A stretch of DNA of 21,555 nt from positions 1-21,555 of the IMG/VR virus record IMGVR_UViG_3300005293_000055; one strand, given 5' to 3'. Shown here piece by piece: positions 5,784 through 14,171 of the stretch. Position 1 is the first letter of the stretch. Every line of letters begins with the position of its first letter. The translations under genes were made by a program, and so were the position numbers. The stretch comes from a virus. Below the pieces are notes generated by a model. That model had not been told where the DNA came from. It was given only the letters and a program-made list of their open reading frames with translations, and made no database searches.

Positions 5784-7100
5784 ATGTTTGTTTACAAAAC
5801 AGAAGCCCAATTAGAGGCAATGTCGGCAGCGGAAAGAGATACTTATGCAGCCGAAAAAAGAGCGTACGAAGCAGGACTTCAAAAAGAAGCTATTAAAGAG
5901 GCTAATAAAGTCTTAAAAGCAGAACTTACAGAAGCTCAGAAAGCTGAAATTTCTACACAAGTAGAAGCGTTAAAATTATCTTTAGGAATTACTAAAGAAC
6001 AATTAGATGAGTTCAAAGAAGATTTGAGAACTATCAAAGAAAATCCAACTGCTGTTAATGGTAGAGGTCAATTTGACTTAATGGGAGCTATTGAAGAAGG
6101 GCTTAAAACTTTCTTGCCTAAAGTTAAAGAAACTGCAAAAGCATCAGGTAGATCAGGCTTTGAGATTGAAATGACTGTAAAAGTACCTGTTAACATGAAC
6201 ACTGGTTCTGTTACAACTGGTTATTCTGTTCCGGTGGCTTATGTTTCACAAGATCAAACAACTTATGCGGAAGACGTAAGACAGCAAGAGTATATCTTGA
6301 ATTACCTTTCAAAAGGAAGTACTTCAAAAGCAACTATTGCTTATGTAGATAAGTCTCCAACTGAAGGAACAATGACAATTACAGCAGAAGGAGCTTTAAA
6401 ACCTCTTATTTCTATTGCTTTTGTTATTCGTTATTCACAAGCGCGTAAAATGGCTGGTAGAACTAAAATCTCAGAAGAGGCTTTAGATGATATTCCTTTT
6501 ATTATGTCAGCTATTAGAAATGAATTAGCTTATGCACACTCGATTGGTGTTCAAACTGATGTATTCACTACTGTATCTGCTTTTGCTCCTGCATTTGTAG
6601 CTGGTGATTTAGCTGCTTCAACTACTTTACCATCAAATTATGATGCAATTAGAGCCGCTATTTATGCGGTTAAAATCGCTTCTAAAGGAAAATATATTCC
6701 TAATGTAGCTTTAGTCCCTTCTAGCGATTTATACGCAATGGGAGCGACAAAAGAAACTACAGGTCAATATGTATTCCCTCCATTTGTTTTGCCTGATGGT
6801 ACTAAAATTTCAGGTGTTCAGATTGTTGAAGTTCCTGATGGTGTATCTGTTCCTGCTGGATCATTTATTGTTGGTGACTTTAAAAAACTTCATTACGAAA
6901 GCTATAAATCGTTTACAGTTAGAATCGGTCAAGGTATTCAAGGAAGCGCAACTGCTGCCAATATCATTTCAGATTTCGAAAGCAACATGTATACTTTAAT
7001 TGGTGAATCTCGTTACCATTTATGGATTTACGAAAATGAGAAAATCGCTTTTATTAAATCAACTTTCGCGGCTGTAAAAACTGCAATTACTAAACCTTAA
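5784..7100 (+). CDS. Major capsid protein, HK97 fold with N-terminal scaffold domain, 438 aa
   Basis: The shell protein. Residues 1 to about 110 are charged, Ala/Glu/Lys-rich and helical (AAEKRAYEAGLQKEAIKEAN...), as in the delta (scaffold) domain cleaved by the prohead protease. The rest shows the usual late-capsid pattern: KISEEALDDIPFI (spine-helix region), YIPNVALVPSSDLYAMGATK and YVFPPFVLPDGTKISGVQIV, then SFIVGDFKKLHYESYKSFTVRIG and the final ESRYHLWIYENEKIAFIKST. Length fits. The cleavage point is probably near residues 95-125, but I cannot place it. It starts 15 nt after the protease stop. Confidence 0.92.
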   Translation: MFVYKTEAQLEAMSAAERDTYAAEKRAYEAGLQKEAIKEANKVLKAELTEAQKAEISTQVEALKLSLGITKEQLDEFKEDLRTIKENPTAVNGRGQFDLMGAIEEGLKTFLPKVKETAKASGRSGFEIEMTVKVPVNMNTGSVTTGYSVPVAYVSQDQTTYAEDVRQQEYILNYLSKGSTSKATIAYVDKSPTEGTMTITAEGALKPLISIAFVIRYSQARKMAGRTKISEEALDDIPFIMSAIRNELAYAHSIGVQTDVFTTVSAFAPAFVAGDLAASTTLPSNYDAIRAAIYAVKIASKGKYIPNVALVPSSDLYAMGATKETTGQYVFPPFVLPDGTKISGVQIVEVPDGVSVPAGSFIVGDFKKLHYESYKSFTVRIGQGIQGSATAANIISDFESNMYTLIGESRYHLWIYENEKIAFIKSTFAAVKTAITKP

Positions 7101-7111
7101 TTATAAATAAA

Positions 7112-7393
7112 ATGGCAGAAGAAAGCAAATTCAAAAGAGAAGACATTGTAAAAAGTCAAGCTGAATATAAAGGGAACAGCCACTTTGATCTTGTAGAAGT
7201 AGAAATTATCAAAGATGGTGATTATTACAAAGAAGGAGACAAAGATAAAGTACATCCTACACTGGCAGCTATTTTGAAAGCTAAAGGGCTTATTAAAGGG
7301 TATGATACTAAAGTTGTAAAACGTGATTCTGCTGCTCCTTTGCTTAGTGATTTAGAAGTGCAAAAGATTCAAGAAGGCGACAGAGAACTGTAA
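7112..7393 (+). CDS. Small unknown head-region protein, 93 aa
   Basis: Starts 12 nt after the capsid gene with MAEESKFKREDIVKSQAEYK. The sequence is charged, with a central HPTLAAILKAKGLIKGYD segment that looks like a short helix ending in a Lys-rich turn. An acidic tail follows (LSDLEVQKIQEGDREL). Its place right after the capsid gene suits a decoration protein, head fibre or minor head component; no sequence feature proves that. No membrane or Cys motifs. Confidence 0.6.
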   Translation: MAEESKFKREDIVKSQAEYKGNSHFDLVEVEIIKDGDYYKEGDKDKVHPTLAAILKAKGLIKGYDTKVVKRDSAAPLLSDLEVQKIQEGDREL

Positions 7394-7408
7394 TAATAAA
7401 ATAAACCA

Positions 7409-8098
7409 ATGTACATAATAGACGACACATATTTTCAAGCACCAAAACGAGAAGTTCCTAATTTGGACGAAGCAGATAGCAAATCATTTGCCGAACTAGA
7501 ATTATTGATTGATGAGAAGTGCCGTCTATTATTGCAAGGTTTTTTATCAGTTGAACAGTTTGCTGAGTTTGACAGTTATTTAGTTGATGGTATATTTCCA
7601 GTTGATGCGCAGCCTGATGAACTACTACCTAATTATGTTCCTAAAAAGTGGATTGATTTAGTTAATGGAGTAACTTATACGGTTAATGATATTACTTTAA
7701 AATGGAATGGGTTAATTTATACTAAAGGCACTTACAAAGGTTCTTTGCTTGCCGATTACGTTTATTATTATTGGATAACTGAAAATGTTAGTTATATGAC
7801 AGGCGTAGGAGATGCAAAAGGGAATCCTAAAGGGGCTAATTTAGTTAATCCAACGCAAAGAGTAGTTAATGTTTGGAATGATTTTGTTAAACAATATCAG
7901 TCTAATTTGTATGGTTGTTACTCTCATGGTGATTTGTGGTATTTAGGTGTGGGTTTTGAATTTAGACCAGATTTATATCCTTATTCATCATTGAATAATA
8001 GTCAAGTTTCTTTATTGCAATTCTTGTACGATCATAATGACGATTATACAAATGACAATAGAATATCTTTTGCTATCCAAAATCAATTAGGATTATGA
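7409..8098 (+). CDS. Probable head-tail connector (adaptor), 229 aa
   Basis: Lies at the usual adaptor position, two genes after the capsid and directly before the tail-completion candidate, with which it overlaps by ATGA (8095-8098). The N-terminal half is acidic and helical (DEADSKSFAELELLIDEKCRLLLQGF). A middle helix GSLLADYVYYYWITENVSYMTG is followed by NPTQRVVNVWNDFVKQYQ, then a Tyr-rich C-terminus. The aromatic helix and this overall shape recur in Bacteroidota phage genes placed here. The role is inferred: such proteins dock under the portal ring and begin the neck. Confidence 0.55.
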   Translation: MYIIDDTYFQAPKREVPNLDEADSKSFAELELLIDEKCRLLLQGFLSVEQFAEFDSYLVDGIFPVDAQPDELLPNYVPKKWIDLVNGVTYTVNDITLKWNGLIYTKGTYKGSLLADYVYYYWITENVSYMTGVGDAKGNPKGANLVNPTQRVVNVWNDFVKQYQSNLYGCYSHGDLWYLGVGFEFRPDLYPYSSLNNSQVSLLQFLYDHNDDYTNDNRISFAIQNQLGL

Positions 8099-8607
8099 TT
8101 GTTTCAGAAACTATACTAAGAGAAATATTTGCTCAGTTACCGCCTTATACAGACAGTAATGACAAAGATTTTCCTATTAGATATGAATGGGGTGATCAGG
8201 CAGACTTAATCCTTTATTTAAAACAAATTGCAGGAAATAAATACCCTTTAATTTGGTTAGTAAATGGAAGTCAAACAATTGATAGAACAGCGCACTCTTT
8301 AACTAGAAAATGTAGATTGCTTTTAGCTAAGGATAGCAAACATGTAACTAATCGTAATCCTACTGTTTGGGATACTGAGTTTACAACGTGTTTAAATCCA
8401 TTATTAGATAATGTATTGAAAGCATTAGAAAGAAGCGGAGTGACTACTATTATAGGAACGTTTGACGAAAATAGATCAGCAAATTATACTGAGGAAGATT
8501 TGTTAAAAGCAACTGATTTTTGGAATGTTATCGTTTTAGATATTACTATCAAATTCGATGAAAAAGCAGATGGAACGCCCAACTGCATTAAAACTATTAA
8601 ATTTTAA
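8095..8607 (+). CDS. Probable tail completion or head closure protein, 170 aa
   Basis: The start overlaps the connector's stop, showing tight coupling. The sequence has the size (150-180 aa) and mixed alpha/beta pattern of neck and tail-terminator proteins. An N-terminal helix (ETILREIFAQLPPY) is followed by a strand with YPLIWLVNGSQT, a CRLLLAK strand, a helix (CLNPLLDNVLKALERSG), and final strands FWNVIVLDITIKFDE and CIKTIKF. Position between the connector and the major tail protein supports the role. No diagnostic residue was identified. Confidence 0.55.
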   Translation: MIVSETILREIFAQLPPYTDSNDKDFPIRYEWGDQADLILYLKQIAGNKYPLIWLVNGSQTIDRTAHSLTRKCRLLLAKDSKHVTNRNPTVWDTEFTTCLNPLLDNVLKALERSGVTTIIGTFDENRSANYTEEDLLKATDFWNVIVLDITIKFDEKADGTPNCIKTIKF

Positions 8608-8609
8608 AC

Positions 8610-8625
8610 AATGGCTTTAGAAGAT
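8610..8625 (+). repeat. 16-nt direct repeat, copy 1 (copy 2 at 8798-8813)
   Basis: AATGGCTTTAGAAGAT occurs here and at 8798-8813, covering the start codon and first residues (MALED) of two consecutive genes. The copies are 188 bp apart, so recombination between them would delete the 62-aa gene cleanly and keep the downstream start. Confidence 0.7.
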
Positions 8626-8799
8626 AAAGATAAAAAAGAATATAAGGAATATTTAGAGCTTCCAGAAAAGGAATTGCCTAAATCATTCAAAGTACTAAAA
8701 GAGTTTACTCTTGATAGACTTTACAAAGCGGGTAATTCAATTGAATTGCTAAATGGAGAAACAAAAGATATATTAATCTCTAATAAATTTATAAAATAA
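8611..8799 (+). CDS. Small charged unknown protein, 62 aa
   Basis: MALEDKDKKEYKEYLELPEK opens a highly charged chain, continuing KSFKVLKEFTLDRLYKAGNSIELLNGETKDILISNKFIK. The second half reads like a small beta domain (a KAGNSIELLNGE.. turn, as in short SH3-like modules). Its stop and the next start share a base (TAATG, 8797-8801). The first 16 bases are identical to those of the major tail gene. It has the place of a minor tail or neck protein, but I do not recognise it. Confidence 0.6.
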   Translation: MALEDKDKKEYKEYLELPEKELPKSFKVLKEFTLDRLYKAGNSIELLNGETKDILISNKFIK

Positions 8800-8813
8800 T
8801 GGCTTTAGAAGAT
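8798..8813 (+). repeat. 16-nt direct repeat, copy 2
   Basis: Second copy of AATGGCTTTAGAAGAT, holding the start of the major tail protein. It diverges from copy 1 immediately after this stretch (C at 8814 against A at 8626). Confidence 0.7.
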
Positions 8814-9701
8814 CAAATTAACAGAGTAGATTGTTCTGCAAGCGGTATTTTAGGTACGGGATTAGCAGGATGTAGAATTGACAGAAAAAGGGTTACTGCT
8901 CTTGGATTAGTTAAAAAAGGCTTTGTATTCGATGAAGAAATCACAAAAGATTATATGCGTGAATTGCAACAAGCTGGAACACTTATAATGTTGCAGGGAG
9001 TTGTTTCTTTTGCTGATAATACAGCAGAGGATACAATAATTACACGTGAAGGATCAGGTGAAAAAGTTGTAGCTGGTAAAATGCCTTATGAATATTTAGC
9101 TACTTTCGACAATGGTATTAATTTTCATAAAGCGTTAACATCATTATCAAGCCATAATGCATATGATTTAATTCTTTTCGATGTAGACAATACATTGTTT
9201 GGAACTACTCAAAAAACAGGAGGCTTCAAAGGATTGACATTGGGTATGTTTGAGAACGGTAAATATACAGGTTCAAACGGAACAGATGCGTCTTCACAAA
9301 CAGTATCTTTCCAATTAATCAATCGTATTGAATGGGATTTGTACGCTGGATGGATTACTAATGATGAATTGGATTTTGTTTATTCTGAATTGACAGGAGT
9401 AAATGAAGTGTTAATAACTCCTAGTCCTGTAGCTGCTGGTACTTCAATTATAGTAAACGCTTTTTTACTAGATAAAAGTCATCCAGTTGAAGGATTGCTT
9501 TTTGGCGATTTTAAAGTAACTAAAAATGGTTTGGCTAATAATCCAACGGCTGCAGTTTATAACGCGTCAACAAAGAATTATACACTTACAGTTCCGGCTT
9601 TATTAGCTGCTCAAATTGTAGAAGTTTCTTTGAATGGAATTGTTTTAACCCCTTCGGATGTGCTTTATAAATCAAATATTGCTACGGTAGTAGTTACATA
9701 G
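8799..9701 (+). CDS. Major tail (tube) protein with C-terminal Ig-like domain, 300 aa
   Basis: Residues 1 to about 200 form the tube-forming part, with strands and turns such as CSASGILGTGLAGCRIDRKRV, AYDLILFDVDNTLFGTTQKT and SSQTVSFQLINRIEWDLYAGW. From about 200 the sequence becomes Ala/Thr/Val-rich and repetitive in strand pattern (LITPSPVAAGTSIIVNAFLL, NPTAAVYNASTKNYTLTVP, IVEVSLNGIVLTPSDVLY), as in the surface Ig-like domains added to tail tube proteins. Two Cys lie in the first 27 residues. Position before the tape-measure block supports the call. It is the last gene before terminator T3, as expected for an abundant product. Confidence 0.75.
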   Translation: MALEDQINRVDCSASGILGTGLAGCRIDRKRVTALGLVKKGFVFDEEITKDYMRELQQAGTLIMLQGVVSFADNTAEDTIITREGSGEKVVAGKMPYEYLATFDNGINFHKALTSLSSHNAYDLILFDVDNTLFGTTQKTGGFKGLTLGMFENGKYTGSNGTDASSQTVSFQLINRIEWDLYAGWITNDELDFVYSELTGVNEVLITPSPVAAGTSIIVNAFLLDKSHPVEGLLFGDFKVTKNGLANNPTAAVYNASTKNYTLTVPALLAAQIVEVSLNGIVLTPSDVLYKSNIATVVVT

Positions 9702-9721
9702 TATTTATTACATAATGATTG

Positions 9722-9753
9722 AAAAGCCGTTGCATTATCGTAACGGCTTTTTT
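9722..9753 (+). terminator. Rho-independent terminator T3
   Basis: AAAAGCCGTT (9722-9731) pairs perfectly over 10 bp with AACGGCTTTT (9742-9751), and the T-run is 9748-9753. It ends the head and major tail operon 20 nt after the major tail stop. Confidence 0.9.
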
Positions 9754-9763
9754 GTTATCTTTG
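9730..9763 (+). promoter_or_regulatory. Bacteroidota-type promoter P4 for the tail operon
   Basis: TATCTTTG at 9756-9763 matches TAnnTTTG and begins 3 nt after the T-run of T3. TTG at 9730-9732 lies 23 nt upstream as a possible -33 element inside the hairpin. The leader to ATG 9780 is only about 10 nt. Confidence 0.65.
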
Positions 9764-9779
9764 AAATAAAAATAGTGCT

Positions 9780-10046
9780 ATGATAATATTAGACGAATAC
9801 GGAGGATTTACATTAGATGGTAATTATTATGATGAGGAGGATTTTAAAAATTTAAGTAGACTTCAATCACAATTATTTTCTGAAGAAAATATAATTGCCT
9901 CATTTAGAGAATGTGCTAATATATGGCAAAATCATTCATGGAGTTTACACGCTAGTTGGATGGACTTTCCAAATGATTATTTATATATATTAAAATATAT
10001 AAAAGAATCAGAGGGATTCGTGTCTTTTGATGAATGGTCTTTTTAA
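9780..10046 (+). CDS. Small, very acidic unknown protein, 88 aa
   Basis: First gene after the T3/P4 pair. The protein has 16 Asp/Glu against 5 Lys/Arg, with an acidic cluster DEED near residue 18, and is rich in Trp, Tyr and Phe (IWQNHSWSLHASWMDFPNDY). It has no signal peptide or membrane span. It is inserted between the major tail gene and the tape-measure group, where known tail proteins are not expected to need a new promoter. A strongly acidic small protein behind its own promoter could be an accessory (moron-type) inhibitor or DNA mimic, but that is inference only. It could equally be a minor tail protein. Confidence 0.6.
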   Translation: MIILDEYGGFTLDGNYYDEEDFKNLSRLQSQLFSEENIIASFRECANIWQNHSWSLHASWMDFPNDYLYILKYIKESEGFVSFDEWSF

Positions 10047-10047
10047 A

Positions 10048-10527
10048 ATGACCACTATAAACGACTACATAAAAAAATGCCAATTCGTCAAATCTAATTT
10101 GATGGCAGAACAAGAGCGTATTATAATGAATCATGAAAATGATATAATTAGATTAAATACTTCCCAATTCGAAGAAGGCCGAGGAAGCGATAACAAAGAA
10201 TTAATAAATTCGGAAAAAGGATATTCGGGAAGATATACTTATTATACACAAATAATATCCTTATTTGAGCATCCTGTAGCTCCAAAAAAAGAAGGAAAAC
10301 TTTATAATTTTGCATGGACTGGAGACTTTCTAAGAGGATTGCAATTAAAAATATTACCAAGTAAGTATCAATTCGATATATTATCAACAGGCACAGGAAG
10401 CGGAGGTAAAAAATCGTTCTTCGATGGATATACTAATTTATTTGGATTGAACAAAAATAATACTGAAATAGTTAATTGGGAATTGATATATCCTGATTTA
10501 ATGGCTTATATTAATAAATACTTATAG
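10048..10527 (+). CDS. Candidate minor structural or virion-morphogenesis protein, 159 aa
   Basis: I chose ATG 10048 (MTTINDYIKKC), two bases after the previous stop; the in-frame TTG 10027 and ATG 10030 would overlap the upstream gene. The middle reads DIIRLNTSQFEEGRGSDNKE, then SGRYTYYTQ, and EGKLYNFAWTGDFLRGLQLK. This resembles a pattern I recall in Bacteroidota phage neck/tail proteins: D-LNT-QL--G-D--G, then Y, then L--TGDF-. The recall is not verified. The C-terminus has a Gly-rich loop (STGTGSGGKK) and a helix. Cytoplasmic, no membrane span. Confidence 0.5.
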   Translation: MTTINDYIKKCQFVKSNLMAEQERIIMNHENDIIRLNTSQFEEGRGSDNKELINSEKGYSGRYTYYTQIISLFEHPVAPKKEGKLYNFAWTGDFLRGLQLKILPSKYQFDILSTGTGSGGKKSFFDGYTNLFGLNKNNTEIVNWELIYPDLMAYINKYL

Positions 10528-10529
10528 TT

Positions 10530-10790
10530 ATGGAAGATCAAGAATATTTAAAATCACAGAATCAATATTTAGAAGGTCAAAAAATACTGATTGAACATTT
10601 AGAATTAAATATTGTTAATGATGAAAATATGATTTCGATTCATCAAAGAGCATTATCAAATAATACTATTGCATTAGCTCACGAAAAAATGCAGTTAGAA
10701 AAATATCTTAAATTATATCCTTATTTAAAAGAATGTAATATAAATGCTTCAGAAAGGGATACAACTCCAGATGTAACTAAATATTTATGA
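10530..10790 (+). CDS. Small helical (coiled-coil) unknown protein, 86 aa
   Basis: MEDQEYLKSQNQYLEGQKIL begins a long helix with regular Leu/Ile spacing through HEKMQLEKYLKLYPYLKE, followed by a short disordered tail (ASERDTTPDVTKYL). The stop overlaps the start of the next gene as ATGA (10787-10790). Its place just before the chaperone candidate and tape measure suggests a tail-assembly helper. I found no canonical slippery heptamer upstream of the stop that would fuse it to the next frame. Confidence 0.55.
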   Translation: MEDQEYLKSQNQYLEGQKILIEHLELNIVNDENMISIHQRALSNNTIALAHEKMQLEKYLKLYPYLKECNINASERDTTPDVTKYL

Positions 10791-11443
10791 AAAACCCATT
10801 TAAAAGACAGGAAGTTGTAAAACTTAATGAAAAATACTATAATTCTATCGACACACTCCCATTGTACAACTTCGACAAGTACCGAAACACAAAGGACTGT
10901 AATTGGTTTATAGTTTCATTCGATGGTAGACAAACCAAAGAAAAAACTTTAGAATTAGAATTGATTGAAAAAGCTATTTTAGATGAGTATTTCAAGGCTA
11001 TAGATGACCGGTCTTTTACTTCACGGTTACAGAAGTTAACCCAAATTGAAGATTTAAAGCTAAAATATAATGTAATAAAATCTTTGATCAATCGCATGTG
11101 GTTAGGTTTTGGAGATAATCAAATGGAAACTAGATTAATATTCATTAAGCAATTAGCGAAACATGGTAAAGGTTTTTCTATTCCTGAGATAAATTCTAAA
11201 GATGGAGATGCAGAAGAATTGTTACGAATAAATACATCTTGTGAAGGGTTAAAAACAAAGTTTCATTTACTAGAAAATGAATTAAAAAAGGATGAAGTAA
11301 AAGAAAGTGCATCACTCGCAAAACAATTGCAAATTGCTACTATCGGACTTCAATATCCATACAGACTAAATCCAAAAGAAATAACCGTTTCAGAATGGAT
11401 TGAAATTTGCAAATTACTAGAAGAAAAAGCTAAACAGAATTAA
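10787..11443 (+). CDS. Candidate tail assembly chaperone, 218 aa
   Basis: Located directly before the tape measure gene, the place of tail chaperones (gpG/gpT type) that coat the tape measure during assembly. The chain has IDTLPLYNFDKYRNTKDCNW, FDGRQTKEKTLELELIEKAILDEYFKAIDDRSF, RMWLGF and PYRLNPKEITVSEWIEICKLLEEK. It is mostly helical and soluble. I recall the same motif order in genes before tape measures in Bacteroidota phages. No frameshifted extension is seen, so it would be a single-product chaperone, unlike lambda. Confidence 0.5.
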   Translation: MKNPFKRQEVVKLNEKYYNSIDTLPLYNFDKYRNTKDCNWFIVSFDGRQTKEKTLELELIEKAILDEYFKAIDDRSFTSRLQKLTQIEDLKLKYNVIKSLINRMWLGFGDNQMETRLIFIKQLAKHGKGFSIPEINSKDGDAEELLRINTSCEGLKTKFHLLENELKKDEVKESASLAKQLQIATIGLQYPYRLNPKEITVSEWIEICKLLEEKAKQN

Positions 11444-11444
11444 T

Positions 11445-14168
11445 ATGGCAAGAAATAATAACGCAGTTGATGCGGTAATAGCACAAGAAGCAATAAAGCA
11501 AGTTGACAATCTTATCTCAAAGCTAAGTCAAGCCGATGCAGAATTGATTAAAATATCTGAATCAGCATTAAAAGCAGGAAAGGGAATAGCTAGCATTTCA
11601 ACTCCTAGCGGAATGGATAAAGCTATTTCAAATACAACTTCCCTTAACGCACAATTACAAAAACAAAATGATATTGTAAATAAATTACATTCTGATATAG
11701 CAAAAAAGGCAGAGCAAAGTAGATTAGCAGAAATAAAGCTACAGCAACAAAGAGAAAAGGCATTTGATTCTTTCGATAAAAATGCAAAAAAAGAAGCTGC
11801 AATAACTGAAAAAAACTCTAATCTTTATAACAAGACACAACAGCAAATAAATACACTTACTAAGTCTTACAATGATTTAGCAGTTAAAAAAGAGCGTTAT
11901 GGTAATTTAACAGCCAATGAAGAAATGCGATTAAAAACGCTTCAAGCTGTTACCGAAAAATATAATGGAGTATTAAAAAATACTGACGCTCAAATAGGTA
12001 AAAATCAAAGAAATGTTGGTAATTATGCTAGCGGATATAACGCTTTAGGTAATTCTATAAATCAATTAACACGTGAAGCTCCGGCTTTTGCAAATAGTTT
12101 GAATACAGGATTCATGGCTATTTCAAATAATTTACCCGCTTTATTTGACGCTATTGGAGGTATAAAAAAACAATTAGCTGAGGCCAAAAAAGAAGCGATG
12201 TCAGCTGCTGTTACTCAAGGATTATTAGCAAAAGAACAAGCAATATTAGGAGGGGCAACAGAAGAAGCTGCATCTGCTATAGGTGATCAAGCTAAGGAAT
12301 TAGCCCTTTCTTCTGCCGAAGGGGTTAAAGGGAAAGGAGTTTTAAAGCAGTTAGCTAGTTCTTTTTTTAGCATAAGCACACTATTGTCTATAGGCGTAAC
12401 ATTGCTTACTATTTATGGTGGTAAATTAATAGACATGGCTTTTGGAGCTACAGAAGCCTCAAAAGCTCAAGACGCGTTAAATGAAGCAATCAGTGATTCT
12501 AAAAACACTATTTCTTCTGAATCGGCACAATTAAGTTCATTAACATCTATTGTATTAGACCATAATGAAAGTCAAACTAATAGAAAATTAGCATATGATG
12601 AAATAAAGAAGACTTTACCTGGTTTAACTTCTGCAACTTATGAACAAGCTATTTCAACAGGGGAATTAACGATAGCTACTAATTTATATATAACATCATT
12701 AATCCAAAAAAACATAGTAGAAGCCGAGGCCAAATCGATTGCGGAAGATCAAACAGCGCTAAATAAAAGAAGTGCTTTATCTATAAAAGAAAGACAAGGA
12801 AGTTTTATTGCGTTTATGAACATGATAACTTTTCAACAAGAAGCAGGAGAAGTATTGTCTAAGGCTAGATATGCTAGAGAAGATAAAGTTTTGCAAAAAA
12901 GTTTAGATGAAAGAAAAAAAGCACTTATACAGGCGCAGGAGGATTTTCTAAAAACACAAGCAAAATTAAAGCCTTTTATTACGCCTCCGGAAAAGGAAAA
13001 GAAAGCAAAAAAAGTAGATACTACTCCAAAGGTTCAGCAGTTAGAAACTTTCTTAAAATCTGTTAGCACAACAATGGGGCAGATAAACGCTGAAATCGAT
13101 AGGTTACAGGTTGAAAAAATAACAGCAGGATGGGAAGAATATCCTTTAATAAATTTACAATTAGAATATTTTTTAAAACTTAGAAAAGAATTAAACGGAT
13201 TACCTGATGGGAATGTAAACATTGTTAATACTACACAAAAAGCTGCGGAAGCAATTAAAAGACTAAGTGAAGAACAAAAAAATTATCTTAATAGCTTTAC
13301 TCAGGACTTAGTATCAAATACAGGTTTTACAGAAACCTTTAAAATGCTTAATAGCGAAATAGAAGGATTCGGTGAAAATTGGAAGGTAACTACTGTTGCT
13401 ATAATGGAAAGCATGCAGGAAATGTTTAATTTCATTAATCAAAATTCAGAATCTAATTTTAACGCAGAAAGCAAAAGATTACAATATCAAAAAGATATTT
13501 CCATAAAATATGCCGGAGAGAATGCAGTAGCAAAAGCAAAGATTGAAGAAGATTTTAATAAAAAGCAAGCTGAGTTAGAATACAGACAAGCCAAAGCAAA
13601 ACAAAAGCAAGCATTATTTAACATAGCCATTGATACAGCTCAGGCTATAATGGCAACACTTGGAGAAGCTGGATTTGCAGGTATTCCTTTATCCGTTATT
13701 GTGGGTGCTTTAGGGGCTGCTCAATTAGCTATGGTAGCTACTCAAGATATCCCTAGATACTTCGATGGAGGTGTTCATGGTGGAGGTTTAGCAATGATTA
13801 ACGATGCAGGAGGTTCTAACTATGTAGAAACAGTTGTAACTCCTGATGGCAAAGCACAACAATTCAAAGGGCGTAATGTAATAACTGATTTACCTAGTGG
13901 TTCTGAAATCTTTACACCTGAACAATGGAGAGAAAGACAATTATCAATGATGCTGAATGAAAAAGGAATTTCAATGAGTAAAAACTATAATTCATCAAAC
14001 GGAATGACAGCGAATGAAATGGATTTAATTCTATCAAAACACTTTTCTAAAATACAAACTAATCACACTACTTTTGACAAGAACGGTTTTAGAAATTGGA
14101 GCGAGAAAAACGGAAATAGAACTATAAATAGTAATAATAGAGGGGCTGGTATTGGCTATAAAGTGTAA
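11445..14168 (+). CDS. Tape measure protein, 907 aa
   Basis: Sets tail length and is ejected with DNA. The N-terminal third is Gln/Lys/Ala-rich and coiled-coil (AQLQKQNDIVNKLHSDIAKK..., EIKLQQQREKAFDSF). A hydrophobic stretch at about 300-330 (FFSISTLLSIGVTLLTIYGG) could enter the host membrane, and a second lies at about 723-768 (LSVIVGALGAAQLAMVAT). A Gly-rich segment follows (IPRYFDGGVHGGGLAMINDA), then a conserved-looking tail with SGSEIFTPEQWRERQLS. By the known ruler relation (about 0.15 nm per residue) the tail would be roughly 130-140 nm. It starts 1 nt after the chaperone candidate's stop. Confidence 0.9.
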   Translation: MARNNNAVDAVIAQEAIKQVDNLISKLSQADAELIKISESALKAGKGIASISTPSGMDKAISNTTSLNAQLQKQNDIVNKLHSDIAKKAEQSRLAEIKLQQQREKAFDSFDKNAKKEAAITEKNSNLYNKTQQQINTLTKSYNDLAVKKERYGNLTANEEMRLKTLQAVTEKYNGVLKNTDAQIGKNQRNVGNYASGYNALGNSINQLTREAPAFANSLNTGFMAISNNLPALFDAIGGIKKQLAEAKKEAMSAAVTQGLLAKEQAILGGATEEAASAIGDQAKELALSSAEGVKGKGVLKQLASSFFSISTLLSIGVTLLTIYGGKLIDMAFGATEASKAQDALNEAISDSKNTISSESAQLSSLTSIVLDHNESQTNRKLAYDEIKKTLPGLTSATYEQAISTGELTIATNLYITSLIQKNIVEAEAKSIAEDQTALNKRSALSIKERQGSFIAFMNMITFQQEAGEVLSKARYAREDKVLQKSLDERKKALIQAQEDFLKTQAKLKPFITPPEKEKKAKKVDTTPKVQQLETFLKSVSTTMGQINAEIDRLQVEKITAGWEEYPLINLQLEYFLKLRKELNGLPDGNVNIVNTTQKAAEAIKRLSEEQKNYLNSFTQDLVSNTGFTETFKMLNSEIEGFGENWKVTTVAIMESMQEMFNFINQNSESNFNAESKRLQYQKDISIKYAGENAVAKAKIEEDFNKKQAELEYRQAKAKQKQALFNIAIDTAQAIMATLGEAGFAGIPLSVIVGALGAAQLAMVATQDIPRYFDGGVHGGGLAMINDAGGSNYVETVVTPDGKAQQFKGRNVITDLPSGSEIFTPEQWRERQLSMMLNEKGISMSKNYNSSNGMTANEMDLILSKHFSKIQTNHTTFDKNGFRNWSEKNGNRTINSNNRGAGIGYKV

Positions 14169-14171
14169 CAT

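Noticed and set aside
6769-6999. 76-codon + frame inside the major capsid gene
   Set aside because: Out of frame within a strongly supported capsid gene, Leu/Phe-rich as expected from frame-shifted codons, no initiation context.
10780-10800. AAAAAC after the stop of the 86-aa gene as a frameshift site
   Set aside because: It lies after the TGA in that frame and is not positioned for a -1 slip before the stop.
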